A DNA stretch of 64,000 bases, from positions 6,079,501 through 6,143,500 of the forward strand of contig NZ_CP110644.1 in NCBI RefSeq assembly GCF_026153515.1, read 5' to 3'. Under the pieces are notes generated by a model, which saw only the letters and a list, made by a program, of their open reading frames with translations, did not search any database and was not told the origin of the DNA. Below, piece after piece: positions 10,123-18,809 of the stretch. Position 1 is the first letter of the stretch; each line of letters begins with the position of its first letter. Source of the DNA: Pseudomonas sp. KU26590 (GTDB lineage: Bacteria > Pseudomonadota > Gammaproteobacteria > Pseudomonadales > Pseudomonadaceae). The translations under genes were made by a program, and so were the position numbers.

Positions 10123-10587
10123 ATGCAGGAACTCAAACATGCTCGGTGTCTACGTATAGGTCGATATTCCCAACCAGGGAACGCCTATCTTGTGACCTGC
10201 GCCGTGAAGGACCGCCTTCCCATATTCAGCGATGTCCCTAGAGGTCGCATGGTGGTCATGGAGATGAAGCGCCTGCATGACTCGGGCGTCGTGCGTTCGC
10301 TGGCTTGGGTGGTTATGCCTGACCATCTCCACTGGCTGTTCGAACTCAAATCAGGATCGCTGCCTGCGCTTATGCAATTGTTGAAGGGCAGAAGCGCTTT
10401 TGTAATCAACAAGGCATACGGCGCAAAAACGCTGACATGGCAGAAGGGCTATCACGATCACGGGGTCAGGGCTGAAGAGGATCTTATTGAGATGGCGCGC
10501 TATGTCGTTAACAACCCGACGCGGGCAGGGCTGGTGATGCAGCGGGGGGATTACGCATTATGGGATTGTGAATGGCAGCTCGAGTAG
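10123..10587 (+). CDS. REP-associated tyrosine transposase (RAYT)
   Basis: RAYTs are IS200/IS605-like Y1 nucleases that cut single-stranded REP DNA and are thought to spread REPs in trans. The 154-residue protein has the HUH metal motif in MPDHLHWLFE (about residue 68). A candidate catalytic tyrosine lies in ARYVVNNPTRAGLV, downstream of GYHDHGVR. REP units flank both sides, and the TAG stop codon lies inside the first base run (GTAGGAC) of the next REP. It is an intact single-copy gene rather than an insertion sequence with its own ends. The likely start is the ATG at 10123, with AGAGGAG upstream. Confidence 0.92.
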   Translation: MQELKHARCLRIGRYSQPGNAYLVTCAVKDRLPIFSDVPRGRMVVMEMKRLHDSGVVRSLAWVVMPDHLHWLFELKSGSLPALMQLLKGRSAFVINKAYGAKTLTWQKGYHDHGVRAEEDLIEMARYVVNNPTRAGLVMQRGDYALWDCEWQLE

Positions 10588-10720
10588 GACTGGCTTTAGC
10601 CGAGAAGACGTCGGTCGTCACGCCGCAGGATCGAGGGTGTCCACACTGGCACCTTCCCGGCTGAAGCCGGTCCTACGGACAGATCGCGTATCCCTTGTAG
10701 GACTGGCTTTAGCCGGGAAG
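10584..10720. repeat. Class I REP pair plus half unit downstream of the RAYT gene
   Basis: A complete pair spans 10584-10676 (GTAGGACTGGCTTTAGCC to GCCGGTCCTAC). A single REP begins at about 10697. The sequence is the same class as the array upstream of the RAYT, so the gene is bracketed by its own repeats. Confidence 0.88.
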
Positions 10721-10749
10721 ACGTTGGACGCGTCACCGCAACAACTCAA

Positions 10750-11589
10750 TTACTCCGCAATCAACCAATCCATCTTCCAGTCACCCTGGGTCTGGCCGAG
10801 CATCTTGGCCAACCATGGCATCAACTCGCGCAACTCTTCTTCCAGTCCCCACGGCGGATTGGCGATTGCCAGGCCGGAGCCGTTGAGGCTGTTGGGCGTG
10901 TCCAGCGGATGCACGAACAACTCGACCCGCAGCAGCTTCGGCGCACCGGTTTCGGCCAGGTCCTGATAGAAACGCTTGAGCGCGCGCTGGTCCTTGATCG
11001 GGTACCAGATGGCGGCGACGGTCTGGCGCATCCGCGCGATGGTTTCCTTGAGAGCGACGGAGCAGCGCTTCATCTCGTCCAGTTGCTCGAACGGCGGATC
11101 AATCAGCATCACCGCGCGCTTCTCGTGAACCGGCAATAAGGCGCGGGGCACGTGCCAGCCTTCGCCCAGGTGCACGGCGACACGCCGGTCGTATTTCATG
11201 TTGTCTTTGAGCAGCGCGCCGTCTTCGGGGTGCTTTTCGTTGAGCAGTACGCGGTCCTGCTCGCGGGTGATGCGGCGAGCCAGTTCGGGCGAGCCCGGGT
11301 AGTAACGCAGTTCGCCGGTCTTGCGGTTCATGTGGCGGATCGCGTCGATGTAACCAGCCGCCATTTCAGGCACGTCATCGGCATCCCACAAGCGGCCGAT
11401 ACCTTCGATCCATTCGCCGGTGCGCGTGGCCTGATCGCCCTGCAAGTCATACAGGCCGATGCCCGCGTGGGTGTCGAGATAAGCGAGAGGCTGCTCCTTG
11501 CGCGACATGAGCGCGATCAAGCGAGTCAGAACGATGTGTTTGAAGACGTCGGCGTGGTTGCCGGCGTGAAAGGCGTGACGGTAATTCAT
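10750..11589 (-). CDS. rlmJ: 23S rRNA (adenine(2030)-N6)-methyltransferase
   Basis: RlmJ methylates A2030 of 23S rRNA using S-adenosylmethionine. The product has 279 residues and the typical N-terminus MNYRHAFHAGNHADVFKH. It carries DTHAGIGLYDL as the SAM-binding part and IDPPFEQ as the catalytic D/NPPF/Y motif. The ATG at 11589 is preceded by CCAGGAGCCGCC. Longer in-frame starts exist upstream but would cross a leftward terminator at 11683-11718, so they are unlikely. Confidence 0.95.
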   Translation of the reverse strand: MNYRHAFHAGNHADVFKHIVLTRLIALMSRKEQPLAYLDTHAGIGLYDLQGDQATRTGEWIEGIGRLWDADDVPEMAAGYIDAIRHMNRKTGELRYYPGSPELARRITREQDRVLLNEKHPEDGALLKDNMKYDRRVAVHLGEGWHVPRALLPVHEKRAVMLIDPPFEQLDEMKRCSVALKETIARMRQTVAAIWYPIKDQRALKRFYQDLAETGAPKLLRVELFVHPLDTPNSLNGSGLAIANPPWGLEEELRELMPWLAKMLGQTQGDWKMDWLIAE

Positions 11590-11682
11590 GGCGGCTCCTG
11601 GAAGGCTGCGGAGTTTATCAAAACAGCCGAAGTTGCGCAGACCGCTCATGCCCTGCCGACCGCGAGAGTCAAGATGACAGGC

Positions 11683-11718
11683 AAAAAAAACCCCGGTTAA
11701 GCCGTTACAAAACCGGGG
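11683..11718 (-). terminator. Strong leftward terminator upstream of rlmJ
   Basis: On the minus strand CCCCGGTT (11718-11711) pairs with AACCGGGG (11698-11691) around a 12-base loop and is followed by eight T residues (11690-11683). No annotated leftward gene ends here, which is what points to a short transcript starting just to the right. Confidence 0.8.
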
Positions 11719-11768
11719 ATGAGGCATTTGCGCGGACCAGAGGGTGACCAAACCATACTCCGCGCAAC
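11683..11768 (-). ncRNA. Candidate leftward small RNA or leader upstream of rlmJ
   Basis: Read on the minus strand, TTGCGCGG (11767-11760) pairs perfectly with CCGCGCAA (11735-11728). A terminator hairpin with a T-run follows within 10 bases. A CATAAT box (about 11781-11786) lies just upstream, but I see no good -35. This would make a transcript of roughly 85-95 nt ending 94 bp before rlmJ. No open reading frame explains it. Whether it is a free small RNA or a terminated rlmJ leader cannot be told from sequence. Confidence 0.4.
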
Positions 11769-11921
11769 GTAAGTGGGGCGATTATGCCAAATGGACTAAC
11801 CGGTTACATAGCCGAAAACGACACGGTTATACGCATGCCAGACATCCACCTAGCCAGCCCTTGCCGAGCCGACACGCACAGCACCAGAATCGGATCAATC
11901 TCAATAGACGGAGCGCACCTC

Positions 11922-12188
11922 ATGATGCACGCAGACCTCATCGACCAGGATGACTTGATCAGCCAACTCAGAGCGATTGGTCTGGATGTGCCATCAGGCG
12001 TCAGTGCCGAACAGGCGTGCGCCCAGGCCGTGCGTGGCCTTAATGACGACCGCGCCCGCGAATTACGCAGACTGGTGGAAAAGCTGCTGAGCGGCAGCGC
12101 TACGATTCTACCGGCGGTGAGGCAGGCGATCGATCAGCAACTGTTGCCGTCGCTGGCCACTTACAAACAGGGCCAGGCACAGGCCTGA
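11922..12188 (+). CDS. Small conserved-looking protein of unknown function
   Basis: An 88-residue acidic, helical-looking protein begins at MMHADLIDQDDLISQL. I chose the ATG at 11922 because GGAG lies eight bases upstream; an in-frame ATG at 11784 would add 46 residues of poor composition. No signal peptide, membrane segment or known motif is visible. It converges on gbdR with a gap of 37 bp. I do not recognise the family. Confidence 0.6.
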   Translation: MMHADLIDQDDLISQLRAIGLDVPSGVSAEQACAQAVRGLNDDRARELRRLVEKLLSGSATILPAVRQAIDQQLLPSLATYKQGQAQA

Positions 12189-12225
12189 GACAACCTTGCG
12201 CGGTGATACGAAAGGGCACGTCGCC

Positions 12226-13329
12226 TTACAACCGCACACTCGCAAACGTCGATTCATTACGCGCCTGACTCAGCGCCGACAGCGGCCCGGACAAAGGCGC
12301 GAGAACAAGCGACGGCGGGATCGGCAGCATTGCCACCTGTTGGGCGGTGTTGGAACCGACGCGTTCGTCCCGTGGCGGGATGCCGAAGTATTCGCGGTAG
12401 CACTTGGAAAAGTGCGGCGTGGACACGAAGCCGCAGACCGAGGCCACTTCGATGATCGACATCGGCGTTTGCTTGAGCAACTGGCGGGCACGTATCAGGC
12501 GCAGCTTGAGGTAATAGCGCGATGGCGAGCAGTGCAGGTATTTCTGAAACAGCCTTTCCAGCTGACGCCGGGACACGGCGACATACACCGCGAGTTCGTC
12601 CAGATCGATCGGCTCCTCCAGGTTGGCTTCCATCAGCGCAACGATTTCCTGCAGTTTCGGCTGATTGGTGCCGAGCATGTGTTTGAGCGGCACGCGCTGA
12701 TGATCCTGTTCGTTGCGAATGCGTTCGTAGACAAACATTTCCGAGATAGCGGCGGACAGTTCGCGGCCATGATCGCGGCTGATCAGGTGCAGCATCATGT
12801 CCAGCGGCGCGGTGCCGCCGGAACTGGTGAAGCGGTTGCGGTCGAGGGTGAACAGGCGCGTGCTCATGGCGACGCGTGGGAAAGCTTCCTGCATCGCGGC
12901 CAGACATTCCCAGTGCACGCTGCAATCAAACCCGTCCAGCAAACCCGCGCAGGCCAGTGCCCAGCTCCCTGTGCACACTGCGCCCAGACGACGGGACTGG
13001 CGCGCCTGGCTCTGCAGCCAGCTGATGTGTTCGCGGGTAACGGTGCGCTGAATGCCGACGCCACCGCAGACGATTACGGTGTCGAGCACAGGGGCCTTGT
13101 GCATGGCAGCGTCCGGGGTGATCTGCAGACCGTCGCTGGCCCAGACCTGGCCGCCATCCGCCGTCAGTGTGGTCCAGCGATACAGCTCGCGGCCTGACAG
13201 CTGGTTCGCCATACGCAGTGGCTCGACCGCTGACGCGAGGGAGATCAATGTGAAGTTGTCCAGCAGCAGGAAGCCGATGGATTGGGGCGCACGGTTCTGG
13301 GGTTGAGCCCCGGAGTTGAACGTAGTCAT
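12226..13329 (-). CDS. gbdR: GlxA/AraC-type activator of glycine betaine catabolism
   Basis: GbdR senses glycine betaine and dimethylglycine and activates the genes for choline-derived carbon use. The 367 residues hold a DJ-1/PfpI-like amidotransferase domain (about 17-185, with LGAVCTGSWALACAGLLDG) and a C-terminal AraC helix-turn-helix pair (about 225-325, VSRRQLERLFQKYL and ASVCGFVSTPHFSKCYREYF). The ATG at 13329 has GAGGAGAAAG upstream; the GTG one codon earlier is less likely. Length, sequence and the neighbouring sdaB and cbcXWV match P. aeruginosa gbdR. A sigma-54 promoter match lies 86 bp upstream. Confidence 0.93.
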   Translation of the reverse strand: MTTFNSGAQPQNRAPQSIGFLLLDNFTLISLASAVEPLRMANQLSGRELYRWTTLTADGGQVWASDGLQITPDAAMHKAPVLDTVIVCGGVGIQRTVTREHISWLQSQARQSRRLGAVCTGSWALACAGLLDGFDCSVHWECLAAMQEAFPRVAMSTRLFTLDRNRFTSSGGTAPLDMMLHLISRDHGRELSAAISEMFVYERIRNEQDHQRVPLKHMLGTNQPKLQEIVALMEANLEEPIDLDELAVYVAVSRRQLERLFQKYLHCSPSRYYLKLRLIRARQLLKQTPMSIIEVASVCGFVSTPHFSKCYREYFGIPPRDERVGSNTAQQVAMLPIPPSLVLAPLSGPLSALSQARNESTFASVRL

Positions 13330-13414
13330 CACACTTTCTCCTCACGCGTAAAACGGTTGAAGGCCTCAGCAGAGGCTTTCGTTGTATCGCCCTCATCTGT
13401 GGAGGGCTTTGTCA

Positions 13415-13431
13415 TTGCAACGCAAATGCCA
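13415..13431 (-). promoter_or_regulatory. Sigma-54 promoter for gbdR
   Basis: The minus strand reads TGGCATTTGCGTTGCAA, which fits TGGCAC-N5-TTGCW with GG and GC ten bases apart. Initiation would fall near 13403, leaving a leader of about 75 bases before the gbdR ATG. Sigma-54 control fits the reported dependence of P. aeruginosa gbdR on NtrC and CbrB. Activator sites should lie to the right, within 13460-13789; I could not identify them with confidence. Confidence 0.7.
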
Positions 13432-13439
13432 TGCCTAAA

Positions 13440-13457
13440 GTTGAATGGGCATTCAAC
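13440..13457. promoter_or_regulatory. Perfect palindrome just upstream of the gbdR sigma-54 promoter
   Basis: GTTGAATG and CATTCAAC are perfect 8-bp arms around GG, nine bases upstream of the -24 element. It could be an operator for a repressor or a second activator. I cannot name the protein. The rest of 13458-13789, up to the end of sdaB, holds no gene I can support. Confidence 0.5.
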
Positions 13458-13789
13458 AACCCCTGATTGCGACGTCGCGAAGCGTCTATTCAGGAGCGAC
13501 ATGATGATTCGATTCGCGACCTCACGATCGCTGAGCCGCAGACGCAGCAGGCGGGGTGAGCAATTGGGTAGCACTTTTGTGAACCATCGGATAGGCCGAA
13601 GGTACGGGAGTGTCACCCGACGCACGGGGTGATAAACGACTGCCGAAGGGACGCGGATTTAGCTGGCATCGCGCCATGCTCATGGGCGAGCACGCGCCAA
13701 AACGTAGCGGCCTCATTGAGCCGTGGGCGAAAAGCGAGCAGGCGGCTACATGCGCACCTGCCTCTTTCCCGGGAGCGGGCCTTAACGAC

Positions 13790-15166
13790 TCAACATTCGA
13801 CGGCGCTGACCGCCAGCCCGCCGCGGGACGTCTCTTTGTATTTGTCGTGCATGTCGGCGCCGGTGTCGCGCATGGTGCGGATGACCCGGTCCAGAGAGAT
13901 GAAGTGCTGGCCGTCGCCGCGCAGGGCCATTTGCGCGGCGTTGATGGCTTTCACTGCCGCGATGGCGTTGCGCTCGATGCACGGCACCTGAACCAGCCCG
14001 CCCACCGGGTCGCAGGTCAGGCCAAGGTTGTGTTCCAGACCGATTTCCGCCGCGTTGCACAGCTGCGCCGGGGTGGCGCCCAGGATGTCCGCCAACCCGG
14101 CCGCCGCCATGGCGCACGCGGAACCGACCTCGCCCTGACAGCCGACTTCGGCACCGGAGATCGACGCGTTCTTTTTGCACAGAATGCCGATGGCAGCGGC
14201 GCCCAACAGGTAATCGACCACGTTGGCTTCGCTGACCTGGTCGCTGAATTTGACGAAGTAATGCAGCACCGCCGGAATGATCCCCGCCGCGCCGTTGGTG
14301 GGCGCCGTGACCATGCGCCCTCCGGCGGCGTTTTCCTCGTTGACCGCCAGCGCGAACAGGTTGACCCATTCCATCGCGCTCAGCGTCGATCCAATCACGT
14401 TCGGCTTGTTCAGCTCCAGAAGGCTGCGATGCAAACGCGCTGCACGACGACGCACGTTCAGGCCGCCCGGCAAAATACCCTCATGCTTCAGGCCCAGCTC
14501 CACGCACGCCTGCATAGCCCGCCACAGGTGCATGAGCCCGGCGCGGATTTCGTCTTCGCTGCGCCAGACCTTCTCGTTTTCCATCATCAGCTGCGACACC
14601 CGCAGGCCGTGAGTTTCGCAAAGCCTCAGCAGTTCGTCGGCACTGGAGAAATCATAGGGCAGCACGGTTTCGTCGCGATCCAGCACGCCACTGGCGGCCT
14701 GGGCTTCATCGACGACAAAACCGCCGCCCACCGAGTAGTAAGTGTCGCGGTGAAATTCGCCGTGATCATCGAACGCGACCAGCGTCATGGCGTTGGGATG
14801 GAACGGCAGGTTCTCATCAATCAGCAACATGTCGCGCTGCCAGACGAAAGGGATCGGGTGATCGCCATTCAGCTTAAGGGTGTCGGTTTCACGCAGTTCG
14901 GCGATGCGCTGGCCGATCAGCGCAGGATCAATCGCATCGGGCCACTCACCCATCAAGCCCATGATCACTGCGCTGTCGCTGCCATGGCCGACGCCGGTTG
15001 CCGACAGCGAGCCGTAGAGCCGTATTTCGACACGTTGCACCTGCGCCACTTGATCGCGTTCGCGCAGCCCCTGAACGAACAATGCTGCCGCGCGCATGGG
15101 GCCGACGGTGTGTGAGCTGGAGGGGCCGATACCGATCTTGAACAGGTCGAACACGCTGATTGCCAT
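13790..15166 (-). CDS. sdaB: L-serine dehydratase (iron-sulfur, single-chain)
   Basis: The enzyme deaminates L-serine to pyruvate and ammonia using a [4Fe-4S] cluster. The 458-residue protein begins [20 protein letters not shown], the typical N-terminus of bacterial single-chain serine dehydratases, and contains [17 protein letters not shown] and [20 protein letters not shown] with the likely cluster cysteines. The start at 15166 has GGAGG ten bases upstream. Lying between gbdR and cbcXWV, it would handle serine made from glycine at the end of betaine demethylation, as in the P. aeruginosa GbdR regulon. Confidence 0.94.
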   Translation of the reverse strand: MAISVFDLFKIGIGPSSSHTVGPMRAAALFVQGLRERDQVAQVQRVEIRLYGSLSATGVGHGSDSAVIMGLMGEWPDAIDPALIGQRIAELRETDTLKLNGDHPIPFVWQRDMLLIDENLPFHPNAMTLVAFDDHGEFHRDTYYSVGGGFVVDEAQAASGVLDRDETVLPYDFSSADELLRLCETHGLRVSQLMMENEKVWRSEDEIRAGLMHLWRAMQACVELGLKHEGILPGGLNVRRRAARLHRSLLELNKPNVIGSTLSAMEWVNLFALAVNEENAAGGRMVTAPTNGAAGIIPAVLHYFVKFSDQVSEANVVDYLLGAAAIGILCKKNASISGAEVGCQGEVGSACAMAAAGLADILGATPAQLCNAAEIGLEHNLGLTCDPVGGLVQVPCIERNAIAAVKAINAAQMALRGDGQHFISLDRVIRTMRDTGADMHDKYKETSRGGLAVSAVEC

Positions 15167-15452
15167 TGACCGCAAACCTCCATAAACAGGGCTCCCGGCG
15201 CGCCGCGCGGCCGGCGACGGAGCTGCTACGCTCAAGCAGCTATCCATCGAGATGGCGGCATCATCAGCCTTTTATTTTGCAGGGCGGCGTCTCACACCGA
15301 CTCACCCATGCCCACCAACGTCGCGTCTGCTTTAACCGGCGCCTGAGCACGATCGGCTGCCGATTCGGGCACTTTTTGCCGTATCGTCACTCTGCTTTTG
15401 TCCCGGGAATCATTCGGCGAGCAGGGAAAAAACCTGTAAGCGACGTCACTGA

Positions 15453-15490
15453 TACTGGATACGACGCCCTGTGTACTGGATACGACGCCC
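15453..15490 (+). promoter_or_regulatory. 21-bp-spaced direct repeat upstream of cbcX, candidate GbdR operator
   Basis: TACTGGATACGACGCCC occurs at 15453-15469 and again, without mismatch, at 15474-15490. The 21-bp period places both copies on the same face of the helix, the usual arrangement for an AraC-family dimer. It lies about 150 bp upstream of the cbcX start, in the sdaB-cbcX divergent region. GbdR is the obvious candidate from context. The rest of 15167-15642 shows nothing further. Confidence 0.6.
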
Positions 15491-15642
15491 CCTGTAGGCG
15501 TTTGTTTTTCCCTGTTACATGATCGTTGTCGACTCAATCGCCAGACGCAGTGATGGAGCGGTTTTCCCAACTTGACTCGCCGACACCAGAAAACGCATCA
15601 ACTGCGGTTGATGCCGAGAAAAAAACACCAAAGGAGTCCAAC

Positions 15643-16590
15643 ATGAAAGGTTCACAAAGGCTGTTGCTGGGCGTTGCGCTGAGTCTTCCTATCCTGGCCC
15701 AGGCCGCAGAGCCCGCCGCTTGCCAGATGGTCAATTTTTCCGATGTGGGCTGGACCGACATCACGGCGACCACCGCCGTCACCAGCGTCGTCCTGCAGTC
15801 GCTGGGCTACAAAACCAAAACCACGATGATCTCCGTGCCCGTGACCTACAAGTCGCTGGCCGATGGCAAGAACATGGACATATTTCTCGGCAACTGGATG
15901 CCGACCATGGAAAACGACATCAAGGCCTACCGCGACGCCGGCACCGTTGAAACCGTCCGCGCCAACCTCGAGAACGCCAAGTACACCCTCGCCGTTCCCC
16001 AGGCGCTGTACGACAAAGGGCTTCACGACTTCGCCGACATCGTCAAATTCAAGAAAGAACTCGACGGCAAAATCTACGGCATCGAGCCGGGCAACGACGG
16101 CAACCGCCTGATCCAGAGCATGATCGACAAGAACGCCTTCGGCCTGAAAGACGCCGGCTTCAAGGTCGTCGAATCGAGCGAAGCGGGCATGCTGTCCCAG
16201 GTCGACCGCGCCTCGCGACGCAACACCGACGTGGTGTTCCTGGGCTGGGAACCGCACCCGATGAACACCCGCTTCAAAATCAAATACCTCACCGGCGGCG
16301 ATGACTTCTTCGGCCCCGACTTCGGCAAAGCCACCGTCTACACTAACGTGCGCAAGGGCTACACCACCGAGTGCAGCAACGTCGGTCAACTGTTGAAGAA
16401 CCTGTCCTTCACGCTGCCGATGGAAAGCGCGCTGATGGGCAACATCCTCGACGACAAGAAAAAGCCTGAAGCCGCCGCCAAAGCGTGGCTCAAAGCCAAC
16501 CCTCAAGTACTCGACACCTGGCTGGCGGGTGTCACCACCGTGGACGGAAAACCTGGCCTGGAAGCCGCAAAAGCCGAGCTGACGAAGTAA
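15643..16590 (+). CDS. cbcX: Choline/betaine/carnitine ABC transporter, periplasmic binding protein
   Basis: CbcX (ChoX-like) captures quaternary ammonium compounds in the periplasm for the CbcWV importer. The 315 residues begin with a signal peptide (MKGSQRLLLGVALSLPILAQ, cut after AQA). The ligand-binding fold is of OpuAC/ProX type, with aromatic residues such as FLGNWMP and FLGWEPHP that form the cation box. The ATG at 15643 has AAGGAG six bases upstream; a longer in-frame ORF from 15526 lacks a signal peptide. First gene of cbcXWV. Confidence 0.94.
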   Translation: MKGSQRLLLGVALSLPILAQAAEPAACQMVNFSDVGWTDITATTAVTSVVLQSLGYKTKTTMISVPVTYKSLADGKNMDIFLGNWMPTMENDIKAYRDAGTVETVRANLENAKYTLAVPQALYDKGLHDFADIVKFKKELDGKIYGIEPGNDGNRLIQSMIDKNAFGLKDAGFKVVESSEAGMLSQVDRASRRNTDVVFLGWEPHPMNTRFKIKYLTGGDDFFGPDFGKATVYTNVRKGYTTECSNVGQLLKNLSFTLPMESALMGNILDDKKKPEAAAKAWLKANPQVLDTWLAGVTTVDGKPGLEAAKAELTK

Positions 16591-16657
16591 CGCGACAGGC
16601 AGGCGGGTACGCCCGCCTGTTGTCCTCTTTTCATCCCGCACGCGGACAACCCATACC

Positions 16658-17503
16658 ATGCTGACTGATCATAAAATCCCCCTGGGCGAGTACATCGCCG
16701 GCTTTGTCGAATGGCTGACGCAACACGGCGCCAGCACCTTCGACGCCATCGCTTCCTCACTGGAAACCATGATTCACGGCCTGACCGGCGGGCTGACCTG
16801 GTTCAACCCCTTCGTGCTGATCGGCCTGGTTGCCCTGCTCGCCCACTTCATTCAGCGCAAATGGGGCCTGACCGCCTTTGTGATCATTTCCTTCCTGCTG
16901 ATCCTCAATCTGGGGTACTGGCAGGAAACCATGGAGACCCTGGCGCAGGTGCTGTTCGCCACGGCGGTCTGTGTGGTGATCGGCGTGCCGCTGGGCATCA
17001 TTGCCGCGCACAAGCCGATGTTTTACACCTGCATGCGCCCCGTGCTCGACCTGATGCAGACGGTTCCTACTTTCGTTTACCTGATCCCGACCCTGACCCT
17101 GTTCGGCCTCGGCGTGGTACCAGGCCTGATTTCGACGGTGGTGTTCGCGATCGCTGCGCCGATTCGCCTGACGTATCTGGGCATCTGTGATGTCCCGCAA
17201 GAACTCCTCGACGCAGGTAAAGCCTTCGGCTGCTCGCGTCGTCAGTTGCTGTCCCGTATCGAACTGCCCCATGCCATGCCGAGCATCGCGGCCGGCATCA
17301 CCCAATGCATCATGCTGTCGCTGTCGATGGTGGTGATCGCCGCGCTGGTGGGTGCGGACGGCTTGGGCAAACCTGTGGTCAACGCACTGAACACTGCTGA
17401 TATCGCTCTGGGCTTCGAAGCGGGCCTGGCGATCGTATTGCTGGCGATCATGCTCGACCGGATCTGCAAACAACCGGACGCCAAAGTGAGGACCGACGCA
17501 TGA
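16658..17503 (+). CDS. cbcW: Choline/betaine/carnitine ABC transporter, permease
   Basis: The inner-membrane permease of the quaternary amine importer has 281 residues and about six predicted membrane segments. The EAA loop used to contact the ATPase is visible as LDAGKAFGCSRRQLLSRIELP. It starts 67 bp after cbcX and overlaps cbcV by four bases (ATGA), so the three subunits are made from one transcript. Confidence 0.94.
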   Translation: MLTDHKIPLGEYIAGFVEWLTQHGASTFDAIASSLETMIHGLTGGLTWFNPFVLIGLVALLAHFIQRKWGLTAFVIISFLLILNLGYWQETMETLAQVLFATAVCVVIGVPLGIIAAHKPMFYTCMRPVLDLMQTVPTFVYLIPTLTLFGLGVVPGLISTVVFAIAAPIRLTYLGICDVPQELLDAGKAFGCSRRQLLSRIELPHAMPSIAAGITQCIMLSLSMVVIAALVGADGLGKPVVNALNTADIALGFEAGLAIVLLAIMLDRICKQPDAKVRTDA

Positions 17504-18681
17504 GCATCATCAAATTCGATCAGGTTGACGTCGTCTTCTCCAAAGACCCGCGTGAGGCACTCAAGCTGTTGGACCAGGGCCTTACGCGGGCAGAAATCCT
17601 CAAGAAAACCGGCCAGATCGTCGGCGTCGAAAAAGCCACGCTGGAGGTCAACAAAGGCGAGATCTGTGTGCTGATGGGCCTGTCCGGCTCGGGCAAATCC
17701 AGCCTGCTGCGGTGCATCAACGGCCTGAACACGGTCAGCCGCGGGTCGCTGTTCGTCGAGCACGAAGGCAAGCAGATCAACATCGCGGCCTGTACCCCCG
17801 CCGAGCTGAAAATGATGCGCACCAAGCGCATCGCGATGGTGTTCCAGAAGTTCGCCTTGATGCCTTGGCTGACGGTGCGCGAGAACATCAGTTTCGGTCT
17901 GGAAATGCAGGGACGCCCCGAGAAAGAGCGGCGCGCGCTGGTGGATGAAAAGCTTGAACTGGTGGGCCTGACCCAGTGGCGCAACAAGAAGCCGGACGAG
18001 CTGTCAGGCGGCATGCAGCAACGTGTCGGCCTGGCGCGCGCGTTGGCGATGGACGCTGACATTCTGCTGATGGACGAGCCGTTTTCGGCCCTCGATCCGC
18101 TGATCCGTCAGGGCTTGCAGGATGAACTGCTGGCGCTGCAAAAGAAGCTGAACAAGACCATCGTCTTCGTGAGTCATGACCTGGACGAAGCGCTCAAGCT
18201 CGGCACCCGCATCGCGATCATGAAGGACGGGCGGATCATTCAGTACAGCGTGCCGGAAGAGATCGTACTGAACCCTGCCGATGAGTACGTGCGGACATTC
18301 GTCGCCCACACCAACCCGCTCAACGTGCTGTGCGGTCGCAGCCTGATGCGCCCGATCACCCAGTGCACGCGCATCAACGGTTCTCAGGTCTGCCTGGACC
18401 CGAGCGACGACACATGGATTGATCTCTCTGAAGGCAACGCCATCACCGGCGCCCACCAGCATGGCGCGACCCTTGATCTGCAGAGCTGGGAGCCGGGCCA
18501 GTCGGTGGAAACCCTCGGCCGCAAACCGACCGTTGTCCACTCCGACATCGGCATGCGCGACGCTCTGCAGATCCGCTACCACACCGGCAACAAGCTGGTG
18601 TTGCAGGAGAATAACCAACTGGTCGGCATCCTCGGCGACAGCGAGCTGTACCACGCGTTGCTGGGCAAGAATCACGGCTGA
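17500..18681 (+). CDS. cbcV: Choline/betaine/carnitine ABC transporter, ATPase
   Basis: The ATPase subunit of the importer has 393 residues. Walker A is GLSGSGKSS (about residue 59), the signature is LSGGMQQRVG, Walker B is ILLMDEPFSALDP, and a switch His follows in VSHDLDE. The C-terminal part beyond residue 275 is the CBS-like regulatory region found in ProV/OpuAA-type ATPases. A long imperfect hairpin follows the stop codon. In P. aeruginosa a betT gene lies between cbcV and betI; here it is absent. Confidence 0.95.
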   Translation: MSIIKFDQVDVVFSKDPREALKLLDQGLTRAEILKKTGQIVGVEKATLEVNKGEICVLMGLSGSGKSSLLRCINGLNTVSRGSLFVEHEGKQINIAACTPAELKMMRTKRIAMVFQKFALMPWLTVRENISFGLEMQGRPEKERRALVDEKLELVGLTQWRNKKPDELSGGMQQRVGLARALAMDADILLMDEPFSALDPLIRQGLQDELLALQKKLNKTIVFVSHDLDEALKLGTRIAIMKDGRIIQYSVPEEIVLNPADEYVRTFVAHTNPLNVLCGRSLMRPITQCTRINGSQVCLDPSDDTWIDLSEGNAITGAHQHGATLDLQSWEPGQSVETLGRKPTVVHSDIGMRDALQIRYHTGNKLVLQENNQLVGILGDSELYHALLGKNHG

Positions 18682-18686
18682 GAGTC

Positions 18687-18767
18687 AGCTGTAAGCCGCA
18701 AGTAGCAAGCTGCAAGAGCAGGGCTTAAACGCCCACTCTTGCAGCTTGAAGCTTGCCGCTTGCAGCT
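18687..18767. terminator. Long imperfect inverted repeat between cbcV and betI
   Basis: Arms 18687-18718 and 18736-18767 pair at 27 of 32 positions around a 17-base loop, six bases after the cbcV stop. The body is made of repeated GCAAGCTGCAAG-like words. A short run of T follows. It probably ends the cbcXWV transcript, separating it from the betI promoter. Confidence 0.65.
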
Positions 18768-18795
18768 GCTTTTGTGCGCCCCTGCTTTTTTGTTG

Positions 18796-18809
18796 ATTGA
18801 ACGTTCAAT
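18796..18809. promoter_or_regulatory. BetI operator
   Basis: ATTGAACGTTCAAT is a perfect 14-bp palindrome 68 bp upstream of the betI start. It resembles the element bound by BetI upstream of bet genes in E. coli and other bacteria. It overlaps a possible -35 (TTGATT), which suits choline-relieved repression of betIBA. Confidence 0.75.

Noticed and set aside
11744..11953. 69-residue open frame overlapping the candidate small RNA
   Set aside because: No ribosome binding site, poor composition, and it overlaps the better-supported gene at 11922 in another frame.
13610..15115. 501-residue open frame on the plus strand opposite sdaB
   Set aside because: sdaB is clearly the coding strand, with family-typical N-terminus and cysteine motifs.
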